From Prorocentrum cordatum (taxonomy: Eukaryota; Sar; Dinophyceae; Prorocentrales; Prorocentraceae): 64,000 bases of DNA. The notes beneath the pieces were generated by a model. That model did no database searches, had not been told where the DNA came from, and saw only the letters and a list, made by a program, of their open reading frames with translations. A program made the translations under genes and the position numbers. The DNA lies in NCBI GenBank assembly GCA_963575745.1, contig CAUYUJ010016360.1, positions 659,601-723,600 of the forward strand, written 5' to 3'. Of the stretch, positions 1-11,439 are shown in pieces (positions within the stretch are counted from its first letter, which is position 1; every line of letters starts with the position of its first letter).

Positions 1-825
1 TCGCCGAGGTTGCTGGTGCATCGCCGACGCGCCGGCGATGCGGCGCGATCCTCCGACCCCATCTATGCCGATCCCATCTGGGAGGCGTCTAGTGTGGGGT
101 GGGCTGTGGTGGGGTGGGGGCGGAAGTTCCGCCTTGTGAAAGCAGCCACGGGGGCCCGTGGCACGCCGGCAGCGGCGCAGCGCCACTGCGTTTTGCCAGG
201 ATCCCTGCTAGATCCAGGTCGACGACAGCTATGCACCGACGCTGGTGCCGGCCACGGCCATCTTGGGCCTGGCATCGGCGTGTGTACGCCATCTTGGGCC
301 AGAAGGCGTATAGGCCGATCTCGGTGTCGGTGTACAGTCGTTGACCTCGGCCAGGCCAAGCCCGGTGTCGGGGGTGGCCTGGCCAAGCCCGGTTTCGGTG
401 TACAGTTGATGACCTCCTGGGACTTGGTCTTGTCTTGAAAAAGAAGCTCCCTGAGAGCAGTGGGCCTTCGGAGCCTCGCGCTCCAGCGTGCGGGCCAGTG
501 GCAGGGGGTAGACATCCAGGAGAGCGGCCGCTGCCACTTACTCACTTACTCGGCTGGCCACTGCGAGCGTTCATGCCAGGACGCCATGCCTGGGAGGTCA
601 GAGTCAGCATCGGCGCTGGCGTATGCGTGGTCGAGGGCGGCACAATTCAGCAGAATTCAGCTCTGCTCCGCTCAGCCCCGCTGAGTCCGGCCCCGTCCCG
701 CTTCATTCTGGGCCTGCCGGCCCGAGGGCCCCTCACTCGGGCCCGTGGTCGGTCTTGCGAAGGCCTCGCAGGAGCTGCCTTCTAACCCACCGCCCGTCAG
801 GCGACCTGGCGGCGGCAGGGGCCGA
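1..825. other. No gene recognised
   Basis: GC-rich sequence with only short overlapping open frames in several registers and no recognisable domain. I see no convincing exon or RNA gene here. Confidence 0.4.
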
Positions 826-1003
826 GGGCGAACAGCATGTCCGTGTCCGCGGCCTCGCGGCCCGGGCCCCCGGGCCGCAGCTCCGCGGAGGCGGAGCGCT
901 GTTTCGCGGATGTCCCGCGCGGAGAGCATCCGTGCGATCGCGTATCCGCGGCAGCGCGCCCCAGGATCCAGACCGCGAGGGCGCGGCTGCGGATGTGTTC
1001 GCC
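826..1003. repeat. Foldback repeat family F2, copy 1
   Basis: The two ends are imperfect reverse complements. The left arm starts GGCGAACA and runs into GCGGCCTCGCGG; the right arm mirrors it and ends TGTGTTCGCC. A second, diverged copy with the same internal order lies at about 21571-21742. This suggests a MITE-like foldback element. No open frame is shared between the copies. Confidence 0.55.
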
Positions 1004-1193
1004 GCTCGTGGAGTGGGGGCGAGGCCCCCCGCGCAGTGCCCTCAAACACAAGGACGGCGACGGCCAGGTCGGCCTCCAGGAGCTCGCTCCCCACCGCGCG
1101 CACGCGCTGGCGACCCTCAAGAAGTGGGCCCGCGGGCACCCGAGCCTGGGGCACTGCGCCGCCATCTGGGAGAGCACCCCGGCGCAGCGGGAG

Positions 1194-1398
1194 CTCGAAG
1201 AAGAGCCACTGCACAAGCATGACTGTTCGGAGCTCTGCGTAGATCTCTTGGATCGGCGCTGGACCTCCCTGGCCCTGGCGGCGCCTCCAGCGCCGCCCCT
1301 GGCGCGCCCCGCGCGCCAGTCAGGGGGGTCCAGCACCGCTCCAAGAGATCCGCGCGGAGCTCCGAAAGGTTCTGTTTATGCAGATCCTCCTCCCTCCA
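1194..1398. repeat. Foldback repeat family F1, copy A
   Basis: Long inverted repeat with arms of about 90 bp. From outside in, the left arm reads CTCGAAGAAGAGCC, a CATGACTGTTCGGAG segment, then CTCTTGGATCGGCGCTGGAC. The right arm is its imperfect reverse complement, and the centre is a GGCGCGCC-rich loop. Other copies are at 2430-2610, 18274-18395, 23955-24036 and 29139-29235, with an arm fragment near 1505-1575. Confidence 0.7.
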
Positions 1399-1766
1399 GG
1401 AGCGCGAGAACAGCGCCGAGCGGGGCAAGTGGACGGGCACTTCCACGGCCCGAATGAACTTCAGCTCGTTCCGCAGGGTCCTCGCCGCGCTGGGGCGCTC
1501 GGGGGTGGCAAGAGCGCAACACGGCACAGCCGTTCAGAGGTCCGCGCGGATCTCGTCTGGACTTTTGGCGCTGTGGACCCCCCATCTGGCAGAGTCCGAT
1601 TTAATTATGTTTCACCCCGCTCAGTTCGGCGAAATGCCATGCTGAATCTGGCCCGATCTGGCCTGGTGTCCCCTTGATCAGGCTCAATAGCCCCGACTTA
1701 ACAGCCCCTCCTATGAAGCCTTCAATCGTTCTTGCGAAGGCCTTCCAGCTTCCTAGCGTTCTCTCC

Positions 1767-1835
1767 TTGTTCCTCGAGCTGCCCCGCAGTGTCAGAAGAG
1801 GAGTCCCGAGGCCCAGGATCCGACGTAACGGAAAA
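1767..1835 (+). pseudogene. Possible decayed duplicate of the EF-hand exon start
   Basis: The translation contains PAVSEEESRG, close to PAVSDKEHRG at the start of the exon at 1998-2162. The DNA is alignable by eye over about 45 bases and then diverges. It may be a partial tandem duplication of the exon start; chance similarity is possible over such a short stretch. Confidence 0.25.
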
Positions 1836-1997
1836 TAGCAACATCGCTAACAAAGACTCGACCAGAGCCCTTGACCCTTTCTGTCTGCTGAATTTTCCGA
1901 GCCAGAACGATCCCTGAGGGTCCCAGGGCCCGAAGTTGTGCGAGATCGTTCGTCTCGAAACGAGTGCGACGCCAGGATCCCAGGCTTGTTCCCCTAG

Positions 1998-2162
1998 GTA
2001 CCCCGCCGTGTCGGACAAGGAGCACCGGGGCCTGCTGATGACGTCCCTGGACCTCATGGGCTGCGGCTTCGTGGAGCGCGGCGACCTGCTCTGGCTCGAC
2101 GGCTGGGACGCCCCGGAGTGGATATCCGCCGAGCCCGATGAGGAGGCGTGGAGCCAGCTGAG
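1998..2162 (+). CDS. EF-hand gene, exon 1 of those visible
   Basis: Coding exon of an EF-hand protein, probably Ca2+-binding. It follows a pyrimidine-rich acceptor (CCCCTAG|G). It reads one base, 54 codons and two bases, and ends CTGAG before a GC donor at 2163. The protein includes SLDLMGCGFVERGDLLWLD and then WDAPEWISAEPDEEAW. The loop DLMGCGFVERGD keeps Asp1, Gly6 and a hydrophobic position 8, but lacks acidic residues at 3 and 5, so it is a degenerate EF-hand. Joined to 8847, the reading becomes WSQLR-SLLEQSCGHLLCAW with the phase kept. Earlier exons are probably outside the window, because this exon starts inside a codon and no start is visible. Confidence 0.6.
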
Positions 2163-2429
2163 GCGCGACCAACGAAGCCATGTGGCGATCTGATCTCGGC
2201 ATCTTGTAACCAATCCCCATCCCCGTCCCCCTCCCCTTTGGGACCCCCACCAAGTTACCACCCCAGTTGGGGATACACCCCTCCTATATCCCCATCTATG
2301 AGGATAAATCGGCCAGTGGGGCCACGCCGCTGGGGATGGGGATCGGTTAAACGATCCTCATATGTGACGATCTGATCTGCTCCTTCCTCCCGTCGTTGTC
2401 TCATACTGCGGCTGTCGCGCTACCGCTGT

Positions 2430-2610
2430 TGGCTCGAAGAAGAGCACATGGCGTAAGCATGAACTTCGGAAGCCCTGCGCGGGTTTCTCGGATTGGCGCT
2501 GGGCTCCCCATGGCGCGCTCCGCGCGCCTGGGAGGGGGGCCCAGCGCATGTCCAAGGAATCCGCGCGGAGCTCCGAAAGTTCCTGCTTGCGCAGTTCTCT
2601 GTTCCTCCAC
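2430..2610. repeat. Foldback repeat family F1, copy B
   Basis: Inverted repeat with the same arms as 1194-1398. The left arm runs from GGCTCGAAGAAGAGCAC through GAACTTCGGAAG and GGATTGGCGCTGG. The right arm mirrors it through CTCCGAAAGTTCCTGC to CTCTGTTCCTCC. The central loop is rich in GGCGCGC. Confidence 0.7.
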
Positions 2611-4069
2611 ATGCGGCGGTCTGATCTGATCATCCCGCTCGTCGTCTCCGCCTACTCGTCCTCACCCTCCCTCCCCGGAACCCGTCGCGTCGGGAAAAAA
2701 TCGCGACGGAAGGGTTCCTGCGATGTTCGGCCTCTGGGCGCCCCCGTCGGGCCCCAGGACCGTCAAACAGTGACGCGCGACGAAAAGCCGGTCCTGGGGA
2801 GTGGGCGGAGACGTGCAGGGTCCGCGCTGTGAAACGAGCATCTCGACGTTAGGGGTATGGGTCCTCCTCGTCCTCGTCCTCCTCGGCTTTCTCAGTCGAG
2901 CACCACCCCCTGCCTGGAGGTCTCCCTGGAGCTCTGGAGGTCCCACGGGGGGGGGGGACCGGAGGTCCCTCGAGCCGGGGGGCCCACTAGAGGTCCCCCC
3001 GACGTTTCTAAGCATCTGAAGCGGGCGTAATTGATGATGAACGTGCAGGGTAGCTGGAAAAAGTCGAAGGGCTGGCAGCCCTTCCACTCTTTCCAGCTTT
3101 TGCTAGTTTCCTCCAAGTTTTCCAGCCCTGGCGACATTCCAAATTTTTGGGCCTGTTTACTTTCAGATCGAGCCAGTTTTTCTCAGCCCTGGCCTGTTCG
3201 ACGTTTATTCGGTGGCACCTGGTGCACTTCGCCTACCTGGTCTTCCTCTACCTCACGGGCGTTGACCTGGTCGCGGCCCTCCCCACGCAGCACTCGAGGA
3301 TGGTGATCCTGGCGCGCCGTTGACGGCAACACCACTTCACTCTCCCTCCGGGACTTCGCCCCCGGCTCCTGTCCAAGGCGTACCTTTCCCTGTGCAAGCT
3401 CTTCGGCACCGCCTGTACTCCGCCCCCTCCGGCCGCCTGAGGCCCCGCCCGCCCGCGCCCTGTCTCCCCAATTAGTGCTTCGCGCGCCCCGCCTAGCTCT
3501 TAACCGGAAGAGGCCCGCTCTCGACCCGCCGACCAACAAAAAATTGTTCGACGTTCATGGGATTCCCAACCTGTACTTGGTTCCGTTTCTTTGTGCTTAA
3601 CCGAAACAGTTTATAAAGTGTTAGCCAGCGTGGACCCCAAACAGTAGGCTGTTGCGCCATTGATGTGCAATATATGTTTCACAAGCCACGTCATGCGTCA
3701 TGTGTATTGCAATCGATGCGATGTCATATATGTTGTGCAAGTTGTGTGGTACAATCTACGTGATGACATATCTATGTATATATATAGATATGGTGGACGA
3801 TGTGTGATGCAAACTCTGTTATGCAATATGCGCGGTGCAGCCATGTGATGCACTCTGTGGTGCAAGCTATTCGCTTAAGTCGCGTGATGCGCTGTGTGAA
3901 TGTTGCAAGCTCTGAGTTGCAAGCTATCCAGCTGCCTGCGGCAAACCCCGTCACCGCGCCTGTGCACCAGCGTAGCAGAAAAAAAGGCTGAGTGTAGGAA
4001 CAGCGCCACTCCGACGAGTAGTCTGCAGTGGGGCGGGTCATGATCCCGACCTCGTCTTCGTCCGCGCGG

Positions 4070-4195
4070 AGGGGGGGAGGAGGAGGGGGAGGAGGAGGAG
4101 GGGGAGGACGAGGAGAACGAGGCGGAGGATTCTTCATATCTGGTCAAAGTCAAGAGGAGGAGGAGGCGGAGGAGGAGGAGGAGGAACAGGACCAT
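4070..4195 (+). repeat. GGA-rich microsatellite
   Basis: Imperfect (GGA)n tract interrupted near 4135-4150 by a short unique segment. It adjoins the dispersed block at 4165-4700, as its TCC counterpart does at 47515-47705. Confidence 0.85.
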
Positions 4196-4700
4196 TGTAA
4201 ATCCACGACTCATGAACGATGTTGCAGTAAACCCTCCCTCCAATCTCCCTCTTCATAGGCCCCGGAAAGGATTTATTCTCACTAAATGGAGTGCCCCCGT
4301 GAGATAGCAGTCGTTTGAAAATCTGGACCTGTGTAAGAGCGCCATTAGTTGGACTTCAACGCCGAGTATCACCATTATTGTTGCGTCGTGGCGATTCTGG
4401 GCAGTGCCAAAAAAACATTGTTGGGATTCCGACACCACGAGTCAACGTAACCGTTGCGCTCTGACTGTCCGGCATCGGGCCTTCAGTTTTAAGTGAAGCG
4501 TTAGTCATACGATCATCGACATTGGTGTAAAATGTTTAAGGAGAATCTGCGCGGCGCTCGGGCAAGAGCAAGAGTTTCAGAAAGGACAGGGCTTCTACCA
4601 GTGAGGCCGAGGCACTTTGGGTATGACGAACATGTGCGGCGCTGAGGAGAGATCCACATTTTAAAAACCACTTGCCCTCCATATTTAAAACTGTTGCAAG
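4165..4700 (-). repeat. Dispersed composite repeat X, copy 1
   Basis: Three linked parts: a GGA tract edge; about 100 bp of single-copy-looking sequence with GCCCCGG and AACCCTCCC; then satellite-like units containing GTTGCGTCGTGGCGATTCTG and GCGGCGCT plus AGAGCCACATTTT-like words. The same parts occur in reverse order and orientation at 46838-47530, so this is a dispersed composite element or an ancient inverted duplication. Confidence 0.6.
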
Positions 4701-4871
4701 TCTAGACGCTTCGCGTATCCCACCAGCCCATCCAGAAACGATGTCCAGGCGAATTGAGGTGATCAGGGAAGTGCGGGAGCAAAGAGGTGGACGGCCGAAC
4801 CGTGCGAAGGAGGGAGGAGGAGGAGGAGAAGGCTGGATGGATGGATATGGGAGTGGGGAGCAGGAAGATGA

Positions 4872-4986
<115 letters not shown>

Positions 4987-5059
4987 AAGGAGGGGGAGGA
5001 GGAAGAGAAGGAGCAGGAGGAGGAAGGAGGAGCAGGAGGAGGAGGGCAAGCAAAAGGGC

Positions 5060-5800
5060 CAGGGGTCTCTTGGATGCCTCTCGGAGCCTCTTGGGATGTA
5101 TCTTGGGCGCGTCTTGGAGGCCTCTTGGGACGTCTTAGGGGTCTCTCGGCGGTCCTGGGGGGCTCTTGGGCGTCTTGGGTGTCTCGGGGTGGGGGGGCTC
5201 TTGGGGCCGCTAGGGGTCCTCTTGGGGGCCTCCTGGGGGCCTCTTGGGGCTGTCTTCGAGCAATCTTGGGGTCATCTTGGAGCCTCTTGGGGCCTCCTTG
5301 GCGCCTTTTGGGGCCATCTTGGAGGAGATCGATCCATGAAGGGAGGAGCTTTAAGTTGCCCCCCCCCCCCCCCCCCTTGGGAGCCCCCCCAAAACACCTC
5401 TTGGGCCCCTCTTGGAGAGATCTTGGAGCGCTCTTGGGGCCTTCTTGGGGCTCTCTGGGGCCTCTTGGGGCCCTCATGGGCTCTCTTGGAGCTGTCAGGA
5501 GGCCTCGGCAGGCCATCGGAAGCGAAAAGGCGAGAATGCAACATGTGTTGATTTGCCATGGCTTTTTTTGTTATTAATATAATAATATAAGAAAAAAGGA
5601 TTTGGGCTTCCTTGCGGCCTCCTGCGGAGACTCCGTGGCCGCTCGGAGCCGTCGTGAATCGGTCTTGGGGCTTCTTGGAGTACCTTGGGAGCCATCTTGA
5701 CGCATCTTGGGACCTTTGGGGCAATCTTGGAGGTCATCTTGAGCTCTCTGAGGCCCTCTTGGGCCATCATGGAGCCCTCTTGTGGAGTCCCTGGACAGCG
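5060..5800 (+). repeat. Degenerate CTTGGGGCCTC minisatellite
   Basis: Loosely periodic (about 10-15 bp) repetition of CTTGGGGCC, CTCTTGGAG and CTTGGGGGCCT. A C homopolymer lies near 5358-5379 and an AT-rich patch near 5565-5600. The same low-complexity type recurs at 6640-7810, 31680-32020, 40970-41070 and 59230-59380. Trp/Gly/Leu-rich frames here are by-products. Confidence 0.75.
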
Positions 5801-6136
5801 CCGACAGGGCGCTGTGCCGGAAGGCATATAAGGAGGGGCATGTCAGGCCCTTGGCTGCAGGAGCGGTGAAGACCGCCGCAAGATGCACCACGGGAAGTGA
5901 CAAGAGCTGAGCGTGCGCTCGCACGTGGACGAAGTTTCACACACACCTTGAGACGCCTCGAGCCTACCTTGGGAAGCAAAAAAGGGCCATTTGGACGCTC
6001 CAACGACACGCGAAACGCCCCGTCCAGGTCCAGGGGAAGGGGTAAGGGGGAGGGGTAAACCCTTCCTCGAAGGGGAAGAGGGAGGGGTGGAAGAGGAAAC
6101 GCCCTAAACCGCCTACGCCCAGAGGGCTGGTGGGAT

Positions 6137-6480
6137 TTTGTATGACGAGTGTGCGCGGCGCTAAGGCGAGAGCCACATCTTGGAAACGGCCTGTCATTAA
6201 ACCATGTAGCTCCTGCAACTGTTTAGGACGAGTGTACGCTGTGCTGAGGCGAGAGCCACATGTTCGAGACGACCTGTCCTCCACCCGTGAAGCTCTTGCA
6301 GATGTTTCAGACGAGTGCGCGCGGCGCTCAGGCGAGAGACATAGTTTGAAAAAAACACCTGGTCTCCATCCGTGCAACCCTGGCAATCGTTAATTTCGAA
6401 CGCGCGCGGCGCCAGAGCGAGAGCCACACTCTGAAACCCGCCCGCCCTCCCTCCGTGAAGCTGTTGCAACGTAAGCTTCG
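6137..6480 (+). repeat. About 84-bp satellite, four diverged units
   Basis: Units share ACGAGTGTGCGCGGCGCT, a GGCGAGAGCCACA word and CGTGAAGCTCTTGCA, recurring about every 80-90 bp from 6137. Related units occur at about 4530-4700 and, in reverse orientation, at 46838-47130. Confidence 0.7.
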
Positions 6481-6639
6481 TGATCATACGTTGTGCGGGA
6501 GCCTCGGGCGAAACGGCCGGCCCGCCTTTCCGAGCGGCCTCGGGGGTGCGACAGGAAGGCGTTGGCCATAAGGAACAGGAAATGGAGGAGGGGAAGAGGG
6601 AGAACATGAGGAGAAGGAGGAGAAGGCTCCGTCGGGCCT

Positions 6640-7810
6640 CGTTTGGGGCTTCCGGGGGGCCTCCCTTCCTGAAAGTTTCTTGGGAGCCTCTTGGGCGCCT
6701 GATGGAGCCTCTTGGGGGCCTCTTGGGGCCCCCTGGGCCATCTTAGGGGATTATGGGCCCGCCTGACGCCTATGGAGGCCGCCTTGGACGCCTCTCTAGG
6801 CCGTGTCCGTGCCCTTTTGGAGCGGTTCACGGTCGTCTTGGGGTCCTCTTGGGAGCCTTTGGGCGATCGTTGGATCATTTCGGGTTGATGTCAGGCCTTG
6901 TTGGGGTTCTCTTGGGCTGCCTTGGAGCTATCTTGGAGGCCTCCTGGAGGCTTTTTGGGCCGTGTTGTGCGATCGGAAACCCGAACAGGCGAGAACCTCA
7001 AACCCTTTCTACAAACCGCAGGAGAATCAATTGTGTTGGCTTCCTCGGGCTCTCTAGGAGGGCCTCATGGAGCCCTTTTGGGCCGTTTTGGGGGCTTCTT
7101 GACTTGTTTCGCGGTTGTCTCGGGAGCCTCTTGAGCCCTCTCTGGCCATCTTGGGCCATCTTGGTGTCATCCCGGCTGCCTTGAAAGCCGTCCTGGAGGC
7201 CATGAGGCTCCCAAGAAGGCATCAAGACATATCAATCGGCCCCCAAGACGGCCCAAGAGGTCTCCTAGAGGCCGTCAGGGGGAGCCCGAGGAGGCCAACA
7301 CCATTGATTCCCTTCGGGTGCTCGAAGGATCTTGATATTCTGGCATGTCTGGGTTCCCGACCACCCAGGACAGCCCAAGAGGCCTCTCTGGGCAGCCTTG
7401 TTGCTCTCGTATAGCGCTTGCAGGCCTTCTTGGGGCCCTCTTGCGAGCCCCTTGAGCAATAGTTGGGTCCGCTTGGCCCGCTTGGGGGCCTCTTGGGCTG
7501 CCTTAGAGCTACCTTAAAGGCCTCTTGGGCCGCCTTGGGCAGTCGGAAATCCGAACAGGCGAGAACCTCAGCATCTCTCAAACACCTCAGTGGAATGAAT
7601 GGTGTTGTCCCCCTCGGGCTCCAGGAAGATCCCTTGAAGCTCTCTCGGGCCGTCTTGGGGGCCTGTTTGGCTGTCTTGAAGTCCTCTTGGGGGCCTGTTG
7701 GCCGTCGTGAGGCTGTCTTGAAAGGCTCGTGAGCTGTCTTGGACCATCTTGACCCGTTCTGCTGTCGTTTTGGTTGTCTGTTAAGTGTCTTGGAGGCCAT
7801 CTTGGCGGTC
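6640..7810 (+). repeat. Degenerate CTTGGGGGCCTC minisatellite, long block
   Basis: About 1.2 kb dominated by variants of CTTGGGGGCCTCTTGGGC and GCCGTCTTGGGG. It includes a diverged internal duplication: CGAACAGGCGAGAACCTCA occurs near 6983 and again near 7553. I see no gene. Confidence 0.7.
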
Positions 7811-8025
7811 TGGAAGCCGAAACGACCGCCATAATGCAATTTCAAGAGGAGGAGATGGTTCAGGGTGTCCTGTGGGCCGAGGGTGGGGGTGGGTGGATCC
7901 CCAGAAAACTGCACAAAACCTCGCAGTCTAACACGCCCACTCCGTGCAGGCACGGTGGCGGACGTGGCAAGCTGTGTGATGCAGTCTACTTGGTCAGCGC
8001 TAGATGGTGCCAGCTATGTAGCGCA

Positions 8026-8225
8026 CGGGAAGCCCACGGGGCACCCACGGCCGCCCACCATGCGAAACTTTGGCAGACCCAGCCAGCGCGCACGGGGCGC
8101 CCACCAGAAGCACACGGCCGCCCTTCAGGCGAAACCCTGGCACACCCAGCCAGAGCACCGAGCGCCCAAGAGGCCCCAACGGCCGCCCGCCAGGCGAAAC
8201 CTCGGCATACCCACCCCACTGGCTG
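8026..8225 (+). repeat. About 65-bp tandem repeat, three units
   Basis: Three imperfect units each contain ACGGCCGCCC, then CAGGCGAAAC or a variant, then GGCACACCCAGCCAG-like sequence (near 8050, 8118 and 8179). No domain is recognisable in the frames across it. Confidence 0.55.
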
Positions 8226-8846
8226 ATCAACAGGGGAGCAAGAGCTCCTGAGCGAAAGCGTCTCCTGGGGGAACGCTGCCCTGGAACTATGCTGACCCCC
8301 TCGGCGCCCGGGCGCTACCGCCGCCCGCTCCCTCCGGCACGGAGGGAGCGGAGGGCGGCGGCGGCGGCCCCGAAGCCCCGAGGGACGGGCAACGGCCGTC
8401 GGCCGAGGGGCGTCCCGACTCTCCGCTGAAGGCATCCGAGGGCCGCTATTCGGCCGGCACTGGCGCTCGTAGTCTTAGCAGCTGTCGTGATCTGGAGGGC
8501 ACAGCCTCGGTCTCCTGAAGCTGGGCCCAGGCGCCTGTCCGCAGCGGTGGGCAACGGTGGGCGCTTGCCTGTTCGGTGGTCGTCCCTGTCCCCGTCTCGC
8601 GACCTCGCGGAGGCGGGGCAAGGGCCAGACGGAGGAGTAGTCGAGGGGGGAGAGGCGAAGAACAATGATCTGTACTTTTTGAGGGGGGGTGAGGAGCAGC
8701 AGCAGGGTCCTGAGTAGGAGGAGCAGCAGGGGCATGATCGGAAGCAGAAGGACGATGGGAAGGAGGGGCAAGGAGGAAACGGTGGTGACGGAGGGTGTAG
8801 CAGGGGGGGGGTCATGTTGCCGCACAGCCTTGTCGACACTGCTGAG

Positions 8847-8946
8847 GAGCCTCCTGGAGCAGAGCTGTGGCCATCTACTCTGTGCCTGGACGCAGCTGCT
8901 GGACCAAGACAGCTCCAACAAGATCTCCTGGGACGAGTTCGAGCAG
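8847..8946 (+). CDS. EF-hand gene, exon 2
   Basis: Exon of 100 bp carrying a canonical EF-hand. The loop DQDSSNKISWDE has Asp1, Asp3, Ser5, Asn6, Ile8 and Glu12, preceded by the helix LLCAWTQLL. It starts after GCTGAG|G with one base that completes an Arg codon from 2161-2162. It ends at GAGCAG before a GC donor at 8947. The splice to 11154 reads DEFEQ-ACSRIKFSGNVAGAW. That join keeps frame and gives a continuous EF-hand pair, which supports both sites. Reading on past 8946 loses the pattern. Confidence 0.72.
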
Positions 8947-9479
8947 GCCTCGATGGGGATGGAGTGGACCCATCACATCTGGTCGCCGCGGAAGCATTTC
9001 ATGGCAGCAGTGTTGTCCCGTCTGTTTCGTCCTCGGCGGGTTCGAGCGGGCCAAGACGAAGCGACTGGGGGCAACGACCGGCAGTAACTCCTGCTCGGTT
9101 TGGGCTGGGCCCGCTGTCAGTTCAAAGGTAAGCGCGGTCCGTCCATGTCGGCAGTTGTCCTCTGCTCAATAGCAGCCGCCTGGTCCATTTACACGCTGGT
9201 CGTTGAAAGTAGATATCTCTGGATTCCCAGATCTGAATCTACTTCAAGCGCCGTCTTACCGATATGCGTTTGCTGTGCTTTGCTATTCTCTGGGAGGGTC
9301 TGAACCCAATCTACTTTACCCGCCTTGTACTTCATGTTTTTACCCACTTCTTCCGACCGACGTGTGTTGCAGCCATTTGCTGCCTGGCATCGTCCCTAAC
9401 GGTTACGGTCCAGATTGTTTGCCCCAGGGGCATTTGCAACATTTGTTCTTGCACTCTGAGCCTGAATTGTCAGCCTGGT

Positions 9480-9650
9480 TGGTCCGAAGCGTTTTTCGGA
9501 AGGGCTCGCCTTCGAGGAAACGAAGGTTTGACCATCCCTCCTCGGCTTCCCGCCCCGTTGAGCGGAGCGACTCGTTGTCCGCTTGCAGGGCACAGCGTGT
9601 AGCTGGGGCCGCCGCCGCGACACGCTGAGCAAGACTTCCCGTCCTCTAAG
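9480..9650. repeat. Dispersed repeat family F8, copy 1
   Basis: Contains CCCGTTGAGCGGAGCGACTC, TCCGCTTGCAGGGC and CGCGACACGCTGAGCAA. The same words in the same order occur at 10290-10420, and diverged at 18425-18610. It lies in intron 2 of the EF-hand gene. The upstream stretch 9070-9480 has no recognised feature. Confidence 0.6.
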
Positions 9651-10044
9651 TGGATGTTCTTTCTTGTGCCTGACATGTGTTAGGTGCGGATTCATCCCGG
9701 ATTTGACCTGGATTCGACGCGGATTCGACGAGGATTCGATGTAAATTCGGCGCGGACTCAACGCGGTTAGGGGCGCGACGGGACAGACAAAGTTTCCCGA
9801 ATGTGCAACATGAACATGGTGTTGTCCTTACCTTGGGCGCGCCGAAGGGGGCGTTGCTGAACCTCGGGGTCATCGAACAATGGCACGCGGCGAAACCAAC
9901 GTGTACCCCCGGTGATGGGGTCGAGATGTCCAGTGGTTCACGTGGCGAGAAAGCCACGACGTCGGGGGTGCTGCGGGGACGGAGGAGGCGACGGCAAGGG
10001 GAGGCGGACGCGGCAGGGGGCAGTCACGGTGAGGAAGCTTGGCT

Positions 10045-10430
10045 CGGCGTATGGCGCAGCCGGTTCTGGCCCACCGCGCTTCGCAGTGATACGCTACTCC
10101 AGATTTCGTAATAAAAGGGAGGGGGGTTGGACCCTCCAAGACAAGCCATTTCAGACCCCCCCCGTGGGAGAACCCTCCAAAACATCGTCCCCAGACCCCC
10201 CCAGGCCCTCCAAGGTAGCCTGGATGAGACCCCCCCCGAAATGAGACCCCCCTCCCTTTATTACGAAATCTGGAGTATCCACGTCACCGGCCCCAAGCGT
10301 CAACGTTCGGAGCCTTTCCCAGCCTCCCGCTGCGCGGAGCGGAGCGACGCGCTATCCGCTTGCAAGGCTCAGCGCGTCGCTGGGGCCGGTGCCGCGACAC
10401 GCTGAGCAAAAGTTCCCGACCGTATGTCCT
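10045..10430. repeat. Dispersed repeat family F8, copy 2, split by a MITE
   Basis: The left part includes GGTTCTGGCCCACCGCGCTT. The right part includes GCGGAGCGGAGCGACGCGC and GCGACACGCTGAGCAAAAG. The copy at 18425-18610 has the same left and right parts joined directly, so the element at 10097-10275 was inserted into this repeat. Confidence 0.6.
10097..10275. mobile_element. TA-flanked MITE with about 33-bp terminal inverted repeats
   Basis: A 179-bp element. Its ends CTCCAGATTTCGTAATAAAA and TTTATTACGAAATCTGGAG are reverse complements, and the match continues into GGGAGGGGGGT/ACCCCCCTCCC with a one-base length difference. Both sides are flanked by TA (10095-10096 and 10276-10277). A TA target duplication is typical of Tc1/mariner-type elements, so this is probably a non-autonomous derivative. 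It has no coding capacity. It is nested in a copy of repeat F8, and the related copy at 18425-18610 lacks it and has a TA at the matching place. Confidence 0.85.
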
Positions 10431-10899
10431 CCCATCTGGTACTCGGCATCTTCCACGTCTTGTTCCTTGGGCTCCTGCATTCCATACCCCTCACCCGCAC
10501 GGCGATCACACCTTCAACAACACTTCTGTCATCGGTGCTGCTTCTGCACCGCGGCAACGGGGCGGCACCCCACAGGGACGCGCGCTCCCAGCTCCCATCC
10601 CTCCCCGTCCCCCCTCCTCCCCGTGCCTCTTTCCCCTCCATTTTTCTCCAGGCCCCAGCGGGAGAGGGGGAAATGGCGGAGCAGGAGCGGGAGAGGGAGG
10701 AGGGCCATAGAAGGAAGCGGAGCAAACGGTTGCCCGCAGCCCGCACCCCTGCCACACCTCGGTATAATGATGCGGATGAGGAGAAGCGGACGAGGGTGGG
10801 GAGTGGTCACGGCGTGCAAGAGCGGGGGAAGGAGGGCCTTGAGCTCTGAGAAGGAGATGTGTGTTTGGTTCCGTTGCCCGCTCGCGCAAGAGCATATAT

Positions 10900-11110
10900 C
10901 CACCGTGAGCCCAAGCGTGTGTCGCGGGCGGCTCGACCTGGTTCGATGCAGACACTTCGACGGTCTTGTGCGGACCGATGTCTGCGCGACGTTGCTGTGC
11001 ATTGTGGCGTTGCCGATCCGACTTGATTTCGATTCGGCGCCGATGGGGCCCGACCCGACGCACCTGCTGGTTTGATCCCGTTTCCCGACTCGACTCGATC
11101 TTGATGGGTT
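10900..11110. repeat. Partial copy of CCGATCCGA-rich repeat F9
   Basis: Shares TGTGCATTGTGGCGTTGCCG-like sequence and CCGATCCGACTTGATTTC with 21890-22265 and 29575-29910. It lies immediately upstream of exon 3 of the EF-hand gene. Confidence 0.45.
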
Positions 11111-11153
11111 TTGGTTGGGCAGCAGCAGCAGGATGAGATGAAAGTGAGAGCAG

Positions 11154-11296
11154 GCATGCAGCCGCATCAAGTTCAGCGGCAACGTCGCTGGTGCCTGGAG
11201 GGTGCTCGACGAGGACCTTTCCGGCTACATTACAATGAACGAGTTCGACCAGCCCAGCGCCGATTTGTTGAGCTCTTTCAAGAGCTGGACCGAAAG
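11154..11296 (+). CDS. EF-hand gene, exon 3
   Basis: A 143-bp exon (47 codons plus two bases) with the clearest EF-hand in the window. The loop DEDLSGYITMNE has Asp1, Asp3, Ser5, Gly6, Ile8 and Glu12, preceded by NVAGAWRVL and followed by FDQPSADLLSSFKSW. It starts after GAGCAG|G at 11153 and ends ACCGAAAG before a GT donor at 11297. Splicing to 13300 gives SFKSWTERYFGSVSLWF with the phase kept. Translating into the intron instead gives RYLGS and then loses the pattern, because the intron starts with a near copy of the next exon's start. Confidence 0.75.
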
Positions 11297-11439
11297 GTAC
11301 CTCGGCTCGGAGATATGCTCCTTCAGCATCTCCTCCCAGAGATTCCTTGCAATCAAAGAGCCCCAACAGTCCTGGCGAAAGACCCATCCATAATTGTGCA
11401 ACTGTGAGTGCCGCAAGGCCGGTGGGACGAAGGAGGGGG

